Shown: positions 31,499 to 43,400, counted from the stretch's first letter. The stretch is 64,000 bases of DNA from Skeletonema tropicum (GCA_037178625.1 CM074134.1:2232001-2296000), one strand, 5' to 3'. Made by a program: numbers and translations. Notes: generated by a model from the letters alone, not told the origin.

Positions 31499-33811
31499 AT
31501 GGTCTTAGAATCATCCATGAATATCATAGGAGATCAGTCTCCTCACATGAGCAGCATGGAAGGAGACGTAGCAAAGATTGACTCAATTAGGAGTACAGCA
31601 CTTATCAACAACAACGGTCATGGCAGCATTGCACGTGACACAAGTGAGAGCAGAGAGATTGGAAGCACTCCCGTGCTATCAGTCATATCGCACAATGTGG
31701 CAGCCGTATCACCTCATTTGCAATCACAGACTGCAAAGAAAGGAGAGGCCATATGTCGGGAGCAGCTTGACTCTTGGAGCAGGGTAGTGGTCGGAGCAGG
31801 AAGCCCTCCACCAAGAAGTATCTCTGGGGAGACGCTCGTGACATCTAATGCACAACATGCTCACCCTCAAGTTTTGCTGGAACGATCAAACTCATTTCCT
31901 GAAAATGCATCAGGAGACCAAGCCCAGTTTACTCCTGCATTTGTCCATTCGCATTCGTGGGGCGTGTCCCAATTTCATCCAGCTCCACCTCAGGCGGCCT
32001 TGGCAACAATACAGCAAGGCGTGGAAGCACCTTCGACACCTTTGGCGTCACCAATGTTACATGCGGTCAATGGTCAATTCAAGAACTATTCATCTGTGAC
32101 CTATTCGCCTCTTAGTATTGGAGAATCAACTGGGCAAACATCAGCTACATCATTGTCTCCAATGTCACTTTCTCCTCATGCATCTCCTTACGTGAATCCG
32201 AGGAGTTCTGGCAGTAGCCCAAGCCCACCGCCTTGGGTATTAGACGCAAATGAGCTTCACTCTGAACCTCCAACCATGCGCCATAATGTACATTCTCGAC
32301 CACCGCAAAGCCTTAACTTGAATTCTGGTACTCTGTCACCCAAGCAGCAATCGACTCAAGAGAGTCATCGTCATCCACACTCCTCCAACACTGCACCTAG
32401 TAGACCGGCCCTTAAACCGCATGCTTCATCAACTCCTCAAGTGCCACTTCATCAACGGTCTTCTACAGAAGTTCTCAAGACATTGCTCCGAAAGAAGGCT
32501 TGCTTGTACGAGCCAGAAACTTCTCATTCAATCTCTTTGGTAACTTGGCTTGTCGGCCGTCGTTTGGCACTTTCCCAGGGTTATTTCACACGTCAGCAGC
32601 TTCAATCCGGTGTTCATTCTTGTGTAGCCAAGAAGATCGATGAGGGCATTGTTACTAGAACCAAGGTGAACAGGTGTATGCAAATCATTTTGAATAGTTG
32701 TTTCCACTACATTATCCCTCGACCTGACGGTAGCGAAGAAAACGGAGAAGCCTTTCGCCTATCGTTCACAAGCGATGCTGCCGATGATGAACACTTGCTT
32801 AGAACACTACCAGCCCCATGGAATAATTTGAGTCTAGACTCATTAGCGAGTAGTGAGTCAGACTTGTTCAATATGAGTGACGACGAAGGGGACGACAAGA
32901 GGAAGAGGAAAGAAAGGAGTGACAGCTTGACAAGCCACGAGAGCGGAGGAGAAAAGCGCTCAGTCTTACTATGCTTCAATGAAAACGTTTGCTCGTCATC
33001 AGACGTATTTCATTGCCACAATGAGTTCATCCGAGATGTTGCTCACACTGCAAACCTAAGCTTATCACCGGAGGAATGGCAATCATTCTTCACAGGATCA
33101 AGAGCTTTTCGAAAGAGACCCGGCAATGGCGATAGTTTTGAGTCAGGATACAGCCGTATGAGTCAGCAGAGTCTCTCTTCATTCCGAACATCGTGGTGCG
33201 CAAAGAGATATGAACATGATCATACAGTCTGTGGCTTTGCCCATCCCGAGATCAATAGAGGATGGTTACGTCGTAATTCTGTGGTGCACAAGTACAAGCC
33301 ACTTTCTTGCCCAAACATCAAGCCACTCCCAGGGAAAGAAGGTTGCTTTATCAACATGTGTCCACGAGGCGTTGCTTGCGAACACGCCCACTCCAATGAA
33401 GAAATCATTTACCATCCTGACAATTACAAAAGGTTGGCCTGTAAGAACAGTGCGAACTCATGTCTTTTGAAAGACGTGTGCCCTCGCGTGCACACAAAGC
33501 AAGACATGCCACATCATCACCCTCATGGATACCATCGTCACGGTAGACGTCGCCACGATAATTCACCTTCCCAACGACCAAGGAGCAGCTCCGACGTTGC
33601 GCGTACTGGCGGCTTTGGTAAGATTCCTGAGGGCTCACCCATGTTGTACATTGATCCAGCGCCATTATCAGAGTTTGAGAAGACACTCCTTCTTCCAGGC
33701 CTGCAAGCTATGTTTAGGGATCACTCTTCATCGATTTTTTATTCAAATAAAACAAATGGAAACCTATACGAATATGGCCTCTTTGGTTATAAACGCAAGA
33801 AGTCAAGCTGA
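31499..33811 (+). CDS. CCCH zinc-finger protein, resembling plant RR-TZF proteins
   Basis: A single exon encodes 770 residues. Residues 1-310 are low complexity, rich in Ser, Pro, His and Gln. A conserved-looking segment at about 320-440 (VLKTLLRKKACLYEPETSHS, then LVTWLVGRRLALSQGYFTRQ) follows. The C-terminal third has three Cys/His clusters: CAKRYEHDHTVCGFAH near 566, CFINMCPRGVACEHAH (C-x4-C-x5-C-x3-H), and CKNSANSCLLKDVCPRVH (C-x6-C-x5-C-x3-H). Their order matches the plant RR-TZF domain, including the FAHP and CEHAH steps. Proteins of that class bind AU-rich mRNA and move to processing bodies. Here this is family inference. Convergent with CFAP20, 184 bp away. Confidence 0.82.
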   Translation: MVLESSMNIIGDQSPHMSSMEGDVAKIDSIRSTALINNNGHGSIARDTSESREIGSTPVLSVISHNVAAVSPHLQSQTAKKGEAICREQLDSWSRVVVGAGSPPPRSISGETLVTSNAQHAHPQVLLERSNSFPENASGDQAQFTPAFVHSHSWGVSQFHPAPPQAALATIQQGVEAPSTPLASPMLHAVNGQFKNYSSVTYSPLSIGESTGQTSATSLSPMSLSPHASPYVNPRSSGSSPSPPPWVLDANELHSEPPTMRHNVHSRPPQSLNLNSGTLSPKQQSTQESHRHPHSSNTAPSRPALKPHASSTPQVPLHQRSSTEVLKTLLRKKACLYEPETSHSISLVTWLVGRRLALSQGYFTRQQLQSGVHSCVAKKIDEGIVTRTKVNRCMQIILNSCFHYIIPRPDGSEENGEAFRLSFTSDAADDEHLLRTLPAPWNNLSLDSLASSESDLFNMSDDEGDDKRKRKERSDSLTSHESGGEKRSVLLCFNENVCSSSDVFHCHNEFIRDVAHTANLSLSPEEWQSFFTGSRAFRKRPGNGDSFESGYSRMSQQSLSSFRTSWCAKRYEHDHTVCGFAHPEINRGWLRRNSVVHKYKPLSCPNIKPLPGKEGCFINMCPRGVACEHAHSNEEIIYHPDNYKRLACKNSANSCLLKDVCPRVHTKQDMPHHHPHGYHRHGRRRHDNSPSQRPRSSSDVARTGGFGKIPEGSPMLYIDPAPLSEFEKTLLLPGLQAMFRDHSSSIFYSNKTNGNLYEYGLFGYKRKKSS

Positions 33812-33995
33812 TTGGGTTTCCAAATATTTTGTATAGTATGTGACACTATTTGTTGTATTGTAGTAGAGCCGAGCTATCTGTTGTATATAATGAACATGAA
33901 CCGTGGTTACTCTGACTTTGTATTCATGTTCATGTGCTAGTGTAATAAGTTAAATGGATCATAATATAATCTTGTATCGTATGTATTGATACGAA

Positions 33996-34736
33996 TCATC
34001 GGAACAGACGAAAGGACTGTGGGAGCTCATCCTCACTGACTTGCTTTTCTGCAAAGTACACTCGATTCATGTAAAAATGCCGTCCTTGTATTTGAAGGTG
34101 TTTTGTTTCCTGCAGCTGCGTTCCATATGCCTTATAAGTGTATTCAGCAAGAGGGATACAAATACGATTCCAGCATGGTTCACAGTCCTCTTCTTCATTA
34201 TTTGTCTGCTGTGGATTGTCACGTTCTAAAGGAGGTAATAGTAGTTGCTCTCTCTTCAACCCTCGTGGACGTTTCTTCAAGCGCAATGGAAACGTACAAA
34301 TATCAGGATTTAGCGTTGTTGTAGATTGAAAAGTAGAACAGCGAAATCTTCGAGTGATGTATTTATCATCAAGGACTATTACTTCCAATGAAAAGTGATT
34401 CATCTGTTGCTGTTGTTTTGTTCTTTCTGGCATGTATATTGTGAGGTAGAGCACTGGCAGAGTTATCCCCAAAGAAGGTCTTTCTGACGACGAATCCAAT
34501 TTAAATGGACACATGATGTAGTTTTGAGACAAGTCAGAGCACGTCATCTCAATCAGAGGCCCACTGATATGATTTGATTCATCGCAACTTGCATCACAAT
34601 CACTCATGTCCTTGATCAATCGAATTTCACCGTCGTCTTGGAGATGGATATCCCAGAGTTGGAATGGATGCGAGCCATTAGCAGAGAATATAGATAAGAA
34701 CCCACTCTGGAAGGCGTTTCTAAACATGATGGACAT
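33996..34736 (-). CDS. CFAP20: CFAP20/BUG22 homologue (cilia- and flagella-associated protein 20)
   Basis: A single exon encodes 246 residues. CFAP20 is an inner-junction protein of axonemal doublets, highly conserved among ciliated eukaryotes. Matches run along the protein: MFRNAFQSGFLSIFSANGSHP (residues 4 on), ITLPVLYLTIYM, HFSLEVIVLDDKYITRRFRC, STFQSTTTLNPDICTFPLRL, YKAYGTQLQETKHLQIQGRH and RVYFAEKQVSEDELPQSFRL. The usual length is about 193. The extra residues are an acidic Cys-containing insert near 45-65 and an insert of about 35 residues after FPLRL. The second Met (34727) matches the usual family start better than the first. The inserts are unusual for such a conserved protein. Confidence 0.9.
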   Translation of the reverse strand: MSIMFRNAFQSGFLSIFSANGSHPFQLWDIHLQDDGEIRLIKDMSDCDASCDESNHISGPLIEMTCSDLSQNYIMCPFKLDSSSERPSLGITLPVLYLTIYMPERTKQQQQMNHFSLEVIVLDDKYITRRFRCSTFQSTTTLNPDICTFPLRLKKRPRGLKREQLLLPPLERDNPQQTNNEEEDCEPCWNRICIPLAEYTYKAYGTQLQETKHLQIQGRHFYMNRVYFAEKQVSEDELPQSFRLFR

Positions 34737-35059
34737 ACACCGATACTACTTATGATAGAGCACGGGAACCGATAGAGGGATGTTGATGTCTGCCATGCAT
34801 GTATGTGTGATAGATGTGAAGTGAGATGTGACACTGGACACTGGTGAGCGAGAGTGGTGAGTTCGTGTCAATCACTCCATGGGCGGGCGTGCGTGGGCCA
34901 CGACCAGGCTCAAATCTCGCGCTTACGTCAGCGTAGCCTTGTTGCACTTTTTGGTCTTTGATTTGTTTGAAAGGTCGTCACAACAACAGGGAACGCAAGT
35001 AAGAGAAGCCCTATTCTGCTCTTATCAATTCGGCACTTTTCACTTCTTCTATCATCACC
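34737..35059. promoter_or_regulatory. Divergent promoter region of CFAP20 and FNR
   Basis: The 323 bp between the two start codons must contain both promoters. I see no strong TATA box or repeated operator. The 60 bp before the FNR start are pyrimidine-rich (CACTTTTCACTTCTTCT), common in highly expressed genes. Confidence 0.4.
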
Positions 35060-36358
35060 ATGAAGCTCTCCCTCACCGTAGCCTTCTTGGCGTCAGCCAA
35101 TGCATTCGCTCCTATCAACGGACCAAACACTTACGTACAGAATGCTCCTTCTTCGTCTACCACTGTTCTTGGAATGGCAGCTCAAGAGCAGCCCTCCAAG
35201 CGCAAGCGTGCACTGAAGACATTGGCGAAAACTGCCGGTGTACTTTCAACAGTTGCGTTCACAACAGCTGGTTTGCCACCAGCCGCTATTGCAGCAAAGA
35301 AGGCGAAGGAAGTTGTCGAAGTAGTTGAAGCAGCTGATAACACAAAGACTATTCTCACCGCCGGTGCTGGTTTGGTTGCTGCTGGAGCTGCTGCTATGAA
35401 ATTGACGTCTTCAGCTAGCGCTGGTTTAGCTCAAGATTTCCTTGAGGCCGAACCTTATTGGGATCAATCCACAATTCCAGTAAATGTGTACAAGAATAAA
35501 GCACCATTCACTGGAAAGGTTGTTTCAACCAAGCGTATTGTTGGTCCCAAGGCCACTGGAGAAACTTGCCACATCGTAATTGATCACGAAGGAGATTTTC
35601 CATACTGGGAGGGCCAATCATGGGGTGTAATGCCCCCAGGAAACCGTGAGAAGGACGGAAAGCCCCACGCAGTGCGTTTGTATTCTATTGCTTCTTCTCG
35701 ATACGGAGATGATATGACTGGTAAGACTGGAAGTCTTTGCGTCAGGCGTGCAACTTACTGGTGCCCAGAATTGAAGGCAGAAGATCCCGCAAAGAAGGGT
35801 ATCTGCTCCAACTTTTTGTGTGACACTCAACCAGGTGACGAAGTTAAGATGACCGGACCTGCTGGTAAAGTTATGCTCATGCCCGAGGAGGACCCCGCCA
35901 CCGATTACATCATGGTTGCCACCGGAACTGGTATCGCCCCCTTCCGTGGATTCGTCCGCCGTCTCTTCTTCGAGGACACACCAGCTGCAAAGGCATACAA
36001 GGGCCAAGCATGGTTATTCCTCGGTGTTGCCAACAGCGATGCCCTTCTCTACGATGATGAGTTCCAAGATGCCAAATCTCGATACCCCGACAACTTCCGT
36101 TTAGACTATGCTCTCTCACGTGAGCAGGAAAACAAGAAGGGTGGCAAGATGTACATTCAGGACAAGGTTGAGGAGTATGCCGATGAGATCTTTGATAAGC
36201 TTGATAAGGGTGCTCACATGTACTTTTGCGGTTTGAAGGGAATGATGCCTGGAATTCAGGATATGCTGAAAGGCGTTTGTGAGTCCAAGGGAATTGAATA
36301 TGATGAATTTATTAAGGGATTGAAGAAGAAGGGACAGTGGCATGTTGAGGTTTACTAA
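35060..36358 (+). CDS. petH: Plastid ferredoxin--NADP+ reductase
   Basis: A single exon encodes 432 residues. The enzyme transfers electrons from photosystem-I-reduced ferredoxin to NADP+ in the plastid stroma and thylakoid surface. The N-terminus [20 protein letters not shown] is a diatom bipartite presequence: a signal peptide with cleavage just before the Phe of ANAFAP, then a transit-peptide region rich in Ser, Ala and Lys. The mature part starts near residue 130. It shows the FAD site [13 protein letters not shown], then [24 protein letters not shown], the nucleotide-binding loop [44 protein letters not shown], and the C-terminal WHVEVY with terminal Tyr stacking on the flavin. A hydrophobic Ala-rich stretch lies at about residues 93-115. 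Confidence 0.96.
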   Translation: MKLSLTVAFLASANAFAPINGPNTYVQNAPSSSTTVLGMAAQEQPSKRKRALKTLAKTAGVLSTVAFTTAGLPPAAIAAKKAKEVVEVVEAADNTKTILTAGAGLVAAGAAAMKLTSSASAGLAQDFLEAEPYWDQSTIPVNVYKNKAPFTGKVVSTKRIVGPKATGETCHIVIDHEGDFPYWEGQSWGVMPPGNREKDGKPHAVRLYSIASSRYGDDMTGKTGSLCVRRATYWCPELKAEDPAKKGICSNFLCDTQPGDEVKMTGPAGKVMLMPEEDPATDYIMVATGTGIAPFRGFVRRLFFEDTPAAKAYKGQAWLFLGVANSDALLYDDEFQDAKSRYPDNFRLDYALSREQENKKGGKMYIQDKVEEYADEIFDKLDKGAHMYFCGLKGMMPGIQDMLKGVCESKGIEYDEFIKGLKKKGQWHVEVY

Positions 36359-36595
36359 GTTTTCATTGTGTGTCAGATGTCAGATAGAAAAATTTGCTGC
36401 TGGGTTCGAGTTGTATTCGACGTCTATCACACAAGCTTATTTTGGTAGATGTCTCGTTAGACTTCATGTTCATTGTTCATAAAGATAAAGCTGCAGAGCG
36501 CTTTGAAAGATTATTTCTTGCCACTATTTTGCACCACTAATCCTAATCAAATAATTGTTGTGTTTATGTTCACAATATCCAATAACCTACAATTA

Positions 36596-37066
36596 CTACT
36601 CCTCCTCTTCCTCCTCATCTTCATAGTCATCCTCATCATCCTCCATCTGAATCGCCTCCCCACTCTGCATAGCAGCCCAATACTCAAAATTATCATTCTT
36701 ATTATTCACATAAAAGTACCCCACCGTCGCAAACATAACGACCATAGACGCCGGAGCAATATATTTTTGCAAGCCCGGTTTGGACGGAGGTGGTGGAGGA
36801 GATGCTCGTATTGGAGGTACTATGGAGTAGTTTATTGGTCTCATTCCGAATATGGCTTCTGGAGCTGTTGAAGAATTGTTGTTGTTGTTTGAGATGGCTT
36901 GACGTGCTTCTTTTGTAATGGAGGTGGTTCGCTTGTGCCGATGTTGCAAGGTGATTATTTTGGTGTGTTGTGATTTTGCAATTTTACCACATCTTGTGGT
37001 GGACGGCATGTCTAGTAGTGCACCACGCCGTATTAGTGAGCAGCATGATCGTTGGGGAAGCATCAT
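36596..37066 (-). CDS. Small single-TM protein with acidic tail, unknown
   Basis: An open frame of 156 residues. The first 50 residues are basic with few acids (RSCCSLIRRGALLDMPSTTR), as in a mitochondrial presequence. A proline run (SPPPPPSKPG) precedes one membrane helix (YIAPASMVVMFATVGYFYV, about 107-125). The tail is almost purely acidic (EDDEDDYEDEEEEEE). No family is recognised. An inner-membrane mitochondrial protein would fit but is inference. The Copia LTR begins 66 bp upstream of its ATG, so its promoter may have been displaced. The frame could be spurious, but the ordered layout argues for a real gene. Confidence 0.6.
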   Translation of the reverse strand: MMLPQRSCCSLIRRGALLDMPSTTRCGKIAKSQHTKIITLQHRHKRTTSITKEARQAISNNNNNSSTAPEAIFGMRPINYSIVPPIRASPPPPPSKPGLQKYIAPASMVVMFATVGYFYVNNKNDNFEYWAAMQSGEAIQMEDDEDDYEDEEEEEE

Positions 37067-37132
37067 CGTTATCTTATCTCCTTGCTTTTATGCCGTCGTT
37101 GTGGTGGTTGCATTGCCTGGTGGTCTGCTGAG

Positions 37133-37426
37133 TGTAAAAGGTGCAACGCTGTAAGTATAGGAAGATATTGACGCAGACAATGAAGAGTATCCGGCGTCCC
37201 GAATGCTCTGTGTAGCGTTGACTTCTTAGTAACAGAGACAATATTATTTTATTGTGAGAGCTTTGATTTGCACTTGACAATTTAGCAAAGTGCAACTCAA
37301 CGCATAAGATAGCGCAGCTCTTGCGTTAGATGATGTGAGTGAGAACCATATACGGAAACTCACTCAATTGACAGAAACATGTAAACCTAAAATAGGAAGG
37401 CGAGTCACAACTAGGCAACCTCAACA
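37133..37426 (-). repeat. 3' LTR of the Copia element
   Basis: 294 bp, TG...CA ends in element orientation (starts TGTTGAGGTTGCC, ends TTTTACA). It is identical to the other LTR except for one base near the end. Confidence 0.95.
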
Positions 37427-37435
37427 CTCCTTCTC
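37427..37435 (-). other. Polypurine tract
   Basis: In element orientation GAGAAGGAG directly precedes the TGTTGAGG start of the 3' LTR, where plus-strand priming is expected. Confidence 0.75.
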
Positions 37436-37494
37436 GAATCAGTGAGCATCGAACCATGCCACTGACTCGCAACAATAATAAACATCAAAGGGTG

Positions 37495-40400
37495 TCACCA
37501 CCCACACAATTTGTAGCGAAGATACTCAAAGGGAACCCTCGTAAGACCTTTTGTAAAGATATCACCAATCTGCTCTTTCGTATCAATCTTGACCAACTGA
37601 ATCCCACGCTTCACAATTTCTTCGCGGAACCAAACCGTCTCCAAGTGAAAGAACTTCGACCGAGGTGTGTATTCAGGAGGAATAAGCTTGGCAAAGATCA
37701 GCGCCGAGCTATTGTCCTCGTGGACAGTAACATTCATCTTTGTAGTAGCAGAATCCAACTCGTAATATTCAGCCAGATGTGAAGCCAAATCCATGATAGG
37801 GAACAGCTCGCGACAACAGTGAGCCAAAGCAGAAATCTCAGCTTCCATTGTAGACAAAGCAGTCTTAGTTTGGAGTGAAGACTTCCACAGTACAGGACAG
37901 TTTGCGACTGTAATAACAAAACCAGTTCTGCTCTTGACACAAGCAGGATCATCCGGACGCTCAACACCATACATACCAGCAAAATCAGCATCAGGATAGG
38001 CATTGATTTCCAAAACATTTGCAGTAGGTTCAAGAATCAAACCTTTGTTTCTTGTCTTGCGAAGATAGCGACCAATCTGCTTGAGAGCCAGTTCATGAGA
38101 ACGCTTAGGGCAGAACATGTACCTAGCGCAACAGTTCACGGCATAGGCAATTTCAGGACGTGTGTGGCCAGAAAGATAGAGCAATTGACCAACGACAGCA
38201 GCCACATTAAAATGTTCAATGCAAGGATCACCGTCAGCATCTTTCGGCAGTGGCTTGGTACCAGCGGGGACAGACTTGTTACCTTCAGGACCACCATCCA
38301 AACCAAGATTAGTGATGATGCGATCAATGAGACCAGTCTGAGTAAGTTCCAACTTGGTAGCACGGCCATCAGCATCTTTCTCGAGCACTTGAATATCAAC
38401 GCCAAGAAAGCCAGCTGCATCGGATTCCTTTTCCAAAAGAAGACCACTCTCGCGAAGTTGTACCATAACACTTGTAATATCAGCGTCATCCTTAGCCCAA
38501 AAGAGGATATCATCAACGTAAGCGACAGCAATAACTTTCTTCCCAATAAATAGGCAACTATCAAACTTGCTTTGCTCCAAGCCAACGTCTTGCATTTTCT
38601 CGGTAAGATACTTCCAAAAGCAACGTGGCGCCTGCTTCAAACCGTAGACACTTTGTTTCAACTTCAAGACTTTACCAGGCTGTTCAAATCCTTTAGGCAT
38701 AGCGACATAAGCACGTTCATTTTCAGGAAGAGTTCCGTGTAAGAAAGCCGCTTGAACATCCGCAGCAGCACTCTTCAAACCAAGCTGACATTGTAGAATA
38801 AACATCATACGAACTGTAGTCCACTTGCATACCGGGGCCCACGTCTCATTGTAATCAACTCCAGCAACTTGTCGATCACCTCTGACAGTAAAGCGCCCTT
38901 TGTACTTGCGAATAGTCCCGTCGGGCAGACGCTTGCGCTTAAACACCCAAAGACTAGGCAAGATACGCTGACCTTTAGGCACTTCAGACACATTAACAAC
39001 TTCCCAAGAACCCATAGACTCAAGTGTAGCAATCTCAGACTTAGCCGCTTCCCAATATTGTTCAGCTTCAGGACCACGCATAGCTTCATCCCAGCCAGGA
39101 TTGTCTTCAGCAGAGATTCCAGTCTTAGCATTCAAGAACCAAGGAGATACATGCTCGCAAAGAACGCCAGAGATAGAACCATCATAGGAGCAGTCATTAG
39201 CAGAGAGTTGGATATGCTGTGACAAAGGTGAGCCCATCAACTCTTCGATATTATCAAAGGTGGTAGTCATAGCACGCAGAGATCTCTCTTCAATTTCTTC
39301 AAGCATAAGAGCCTTTTGTTTCTTTGTATAACGAGGCATGCCATTCTTGCGGGAATACGAGACAGCATCAACCGGAGGTTGTGTATTAAGAGAGCAAGAG
39401 AACTGATTGCAGAAAGCAGCCATATCTGGACGTGACGACCTCTTCAACAACTTCTGTTCTGAATCTGACAACTGAGCGACTTGCGTAGGACCAAATGCAA
39501 GCGCAGAATGTAGAGTAGCAGCAGTAACAAGCGCAGTGCGTTTCCAACTAGTAGACTTGCGATTTCTCCTCAAGCGATCCTTCCAAGTAGAAACAGAATC
39601 ATCCAAGACATCCGTCTCCTTCTGATCGGAAATTTCATTCTCCTCCTGGGTCGATTCATCCACATCAGAGTAATCAACACAAGCAGAGTCATCGACATCA
39701 ACTGCTCCAACTTCTCCTTCTTGCTCGATGGACGAATCGATAGCAGTAGGATGCTCATTGATAGTAACTTTGCGATCGGGAACAGTAACTGGAGACTTGA
39801 ATACTTCTTCAGACTTGAGCCTAAGCTCCTTGCCACGAGCAACCTGCTCTTGCAAGCGGTCCTCACGCTCTCGAGCTTCTTCTTCAGTAAGCCAAGGAAG
39901 ATCAAGCGGAGGGGGTGTGTAGGACAATTCACCATCAACAAACTCAGGATAGATATAAAGATCATGTTCATCACTTTCAAAAAGGGAACCCCACTTCTGT
40001 TGAATAGTATCAGCGAGGTCCTCAGCAGAATCACCAACAAGGCCCGAGACAGTTTCGAATTTATCGTCGTAGACGCAATGGTATTGAGGGGAGATGTAAT
40101 TTGAATCAAGATGACGTACCAGACCAACTTGGGTAGAGTGGTCGGGAGAAAATCCAAGAAATTGGCCAACCCTAGCCCTACGGCTAAACTTTGGGAGCTT
40201 CTTGCCATCCTGAAGCGCAGCATCAAGAACATAGGTAGGAGCACCGAAGACATGTGCACGAAGTAAATCACGATGATCGGAGACAACGTTGGTGAGGATC
40301 TCTAGCGGAGAAAAACCATGAGACATAGACGGTGTGCGGTTGAAAAGGAACTCGGCGTAGGCAAGAGCCTGCGGCCAAAGTGAAGGAGAGTCAGCGTTGT

Positions 40401-43400
40401 GAGTAGACCATCTCATAGCAACATGCAAAAGAAAAGTTCTGCACATCCAGAATAAGGTCTGAACACTTCGCTCAGCAGCGCCGTTTTGGAACTTGGCACC
40501 AACACCAGAGAAACTCTGCTTCTGATCCTTCTTCTCACAGTCATTCCGAAAACTAGCCGAAGTGAAGACGCCACCATCAGAGTGATATTTCTTGACCCGT
40601 TTGCCAGCTTGCTGCCAGAGATAGGCCTCAAACTTGAGCTTCGAGATCAAAGTTTCAGCTGAAGTCGCGGAAGTTTGGGGATAAACCTTAATAAGACCAG
40701 ATCCAGCATCATGGAAGATAGTAACACATGAATAACCTTCCGCCGAATCAGCACCATAGCCAGAAAATAGACGACCCTTGATAGGAACTGTCACAGTATC
40801 CATCGAGACAAAATCACCAGGCGAGTACTTATCACGGGACAAAGCCTTCTCATTTGACTTGACAGCAGACTGGGTTCCCTCCTGGGGCCACTAATTAGCG
40901 GAAAAACCACTAATTAGTAGTCAGTTTACGATCTCCTACGACCCCCTTATAATCACTCAAACGTTATCAAATTCAGGTGGCACCCTCTTCAATGTCTTGA
41001 CAAGGCGTACACCTATTATCTCACGTGTTCCCTGGAGAGGGCCCAACCTATTAACGTTCAAACACTAGCCTACTGACAAATTTGGCGAACAGCCGACGAG
41101 TTTTTTTCGGAAGTTTTGCAACTTCAACTTGGGGGTACGTAGGAATTGATATCAAAAATGTTGCCACCCGTAGAACTCACATTTCATCACACCATCACCA
41201 TGGCGAAAGAGGCCCAGCATACGAGCCGTCGTATCTGCATTTAGTAGATGCTTTTACCCATCAGAAAGCATACCACAACAGTCACAATATGAGTGGCTAA
41301 CCAGGTGGTCGAAGAAGAGCATCGAGATGGCCTGGATCCTACAACAATCATGCACAAACTTCACCGGCAACCGGATGATGTCCCAACCACCATGCAAAGT
41401 TATTTGCAGTCGACATACGACGGTATTCTACTCGAAAACAACGATCCCTACCCAAAGCGGCCAACCTATCTACAGATGGGGACATGGAAAGCGGCCCATC
41501 TACCCAAGAGAGTTCGTTTTGGTTAGCATCTCACATGAATTGAAGCGACGGGGATGCGATGATGACGATTTATCGACACAAATATAATGGCAATATTCAA
41601 TAATTATTCGACAAATCAACCGCTTTAAATGGAATAAAAACAAAGACAGCATCATATGATATTAATTATAGGAATATTGTTGGTGGAATGGTCCAAATTA
41701 ATGACAGGGCGGCTGCAGGTGATGCCAGGTTGTGGTGTAGCGCATTTTTTCCAAAAAAAAATTGGCATCCATCAGCACCAAATCACCACTCTATGATGTA
41801 TGTTTGGCCAATAAGTAATGCAAATCCGATGGTGATCTCTTGCACAGCGACCACAACGACATTAATGTACACGACGATATCCTTTGATTGGCTGTTATCT
41901 CCGCTAAACCTGCGCCTACACCTCATTTCAGCAGAATTTGCGTTAATTTGCGCCCTTCTCGTGTCAAGATATCGCATACTAGAGTTGAGAATTCTCCACC
42001 CCAACGTGATTTTCGTCGTCAATCAGCCAAGTAAATGTTAGAACAACATCATATGCAGTGCAGGAAAGCTTCCTGCTCTCCTATTCGCCCCAACAGGCGA
42101 GCTAGACGGTCAAGCCCGTGCTTGAATTCAAGCCAGATTTTACAAAATGTCGGCAGAAGGTTGGCACACAGTACATCAAGGATAGGCGTGCCACATGCCG
42201 CATAGAGGTCAAAACCTACTCCACATATCATAAGAAGGTTCCCATGTGCACTGTTTGTTGGGGGAAGCATAAACAATTACACAACAACACATAATTCTCG
42301 ACCACTAATTAGTGGTCACTAAAATAGCGATTTTATGGTGTGTATATAGCTATCTCTACTTCTATTTGGGCGTTTTCATTGCGGATTTTTGGGCTTGGAC
42401 TCTGTTGTAGAGGTCTTTGGTGGTGTATTCCTTGAATGTTAGGGTTTGGGAGGTGTTAGAATGTCCTCTAACTACCCCCTACGTATGACCACTAATTAGT
42501 GGTTTTGGCCAGGAGGGAACCCAAGACTGTCGCCGAGAGTGAGGCTTCCGCACTTGTGCACGAGCAACTTCATTGGTAGCACATACAGGGATCGGACAAT
42601 TACGAGCACTTTCCCACTTAGGAGCGATGACGGGAGGATAATAAGCAGACTTCCCACCAGCGAGCTTCCTAGAATGACCAGTCATCAAGTATTGAATCTT
42701 CTTCATGCTGCAACCGAGCTTGTAATGCCAGAGAAGTAACTCCTTCTGAGCAGGAGATAAATTTGGATTGTCAGCAATAGTGATGCAAGGTGCCGTGCGA
42801 GTAAGATGAGCACAAAGATCAAAGTCATAAGTGACTTCCTGAGGTTCAGCAAAATCTTCATCCTCCAAGCGAGTGAACCTCCAGCCGCCATCCTCATTAC
42901 CAAAGAAGAAACTGTGACTGAGACGTTGTTTCACCTTCCACTGACGTGCATAAGCAGCACCAACTGCACGATGCTCCTGAACTGAACAAGTAACTCCATA
43001 AAGCATAGGCAAATTCGACTTGGATTCAAGAGGCACATCAAGGACTTGACCAGAAGTGGTGTGAAGACGGAAAGACTCATCATTAATAACACTGTGACCA
43101 CCCCACAGCTGATGAAACGCTTGCGGACTAATCAATCGAATATCAGTTGACTTCAGATGATATGCCAACCCCGGCAGATAGACTACCTCACCATTAGTAG
43201 CAACGGCCTTATACAAGACAAGACCAAAACCCTGCACTTTGTTAGAGCCGCTGACGTCCTTCACAGTAATATTCACTTTCTCATAAGTGATAAAGTCAGA
43301 GCGGAAAGGAGTCAACCCAAAAGAGGCACCAGTATCAAGAATAGCAGCCGTCTCATGAAATGCAAAGGTGTTGCGTTCATTGGTAGTTTTGCCAGATTGC

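Noticed and set aside
39480..39560. LHSALAFGPT in pol resembling a diatom plastid cleavage motif
   Set aside because: It is internal to the retrotransposon polyprotein between integrase and reverse transcriptase, so the resemblance is coincidental.
41082..42276. Short frames inside the 1653-bp element as possible transposase exons
   Set aside because: They are conserved between copies only because the copies are almost identical. No catalytic or DNA-binding motif was seen.
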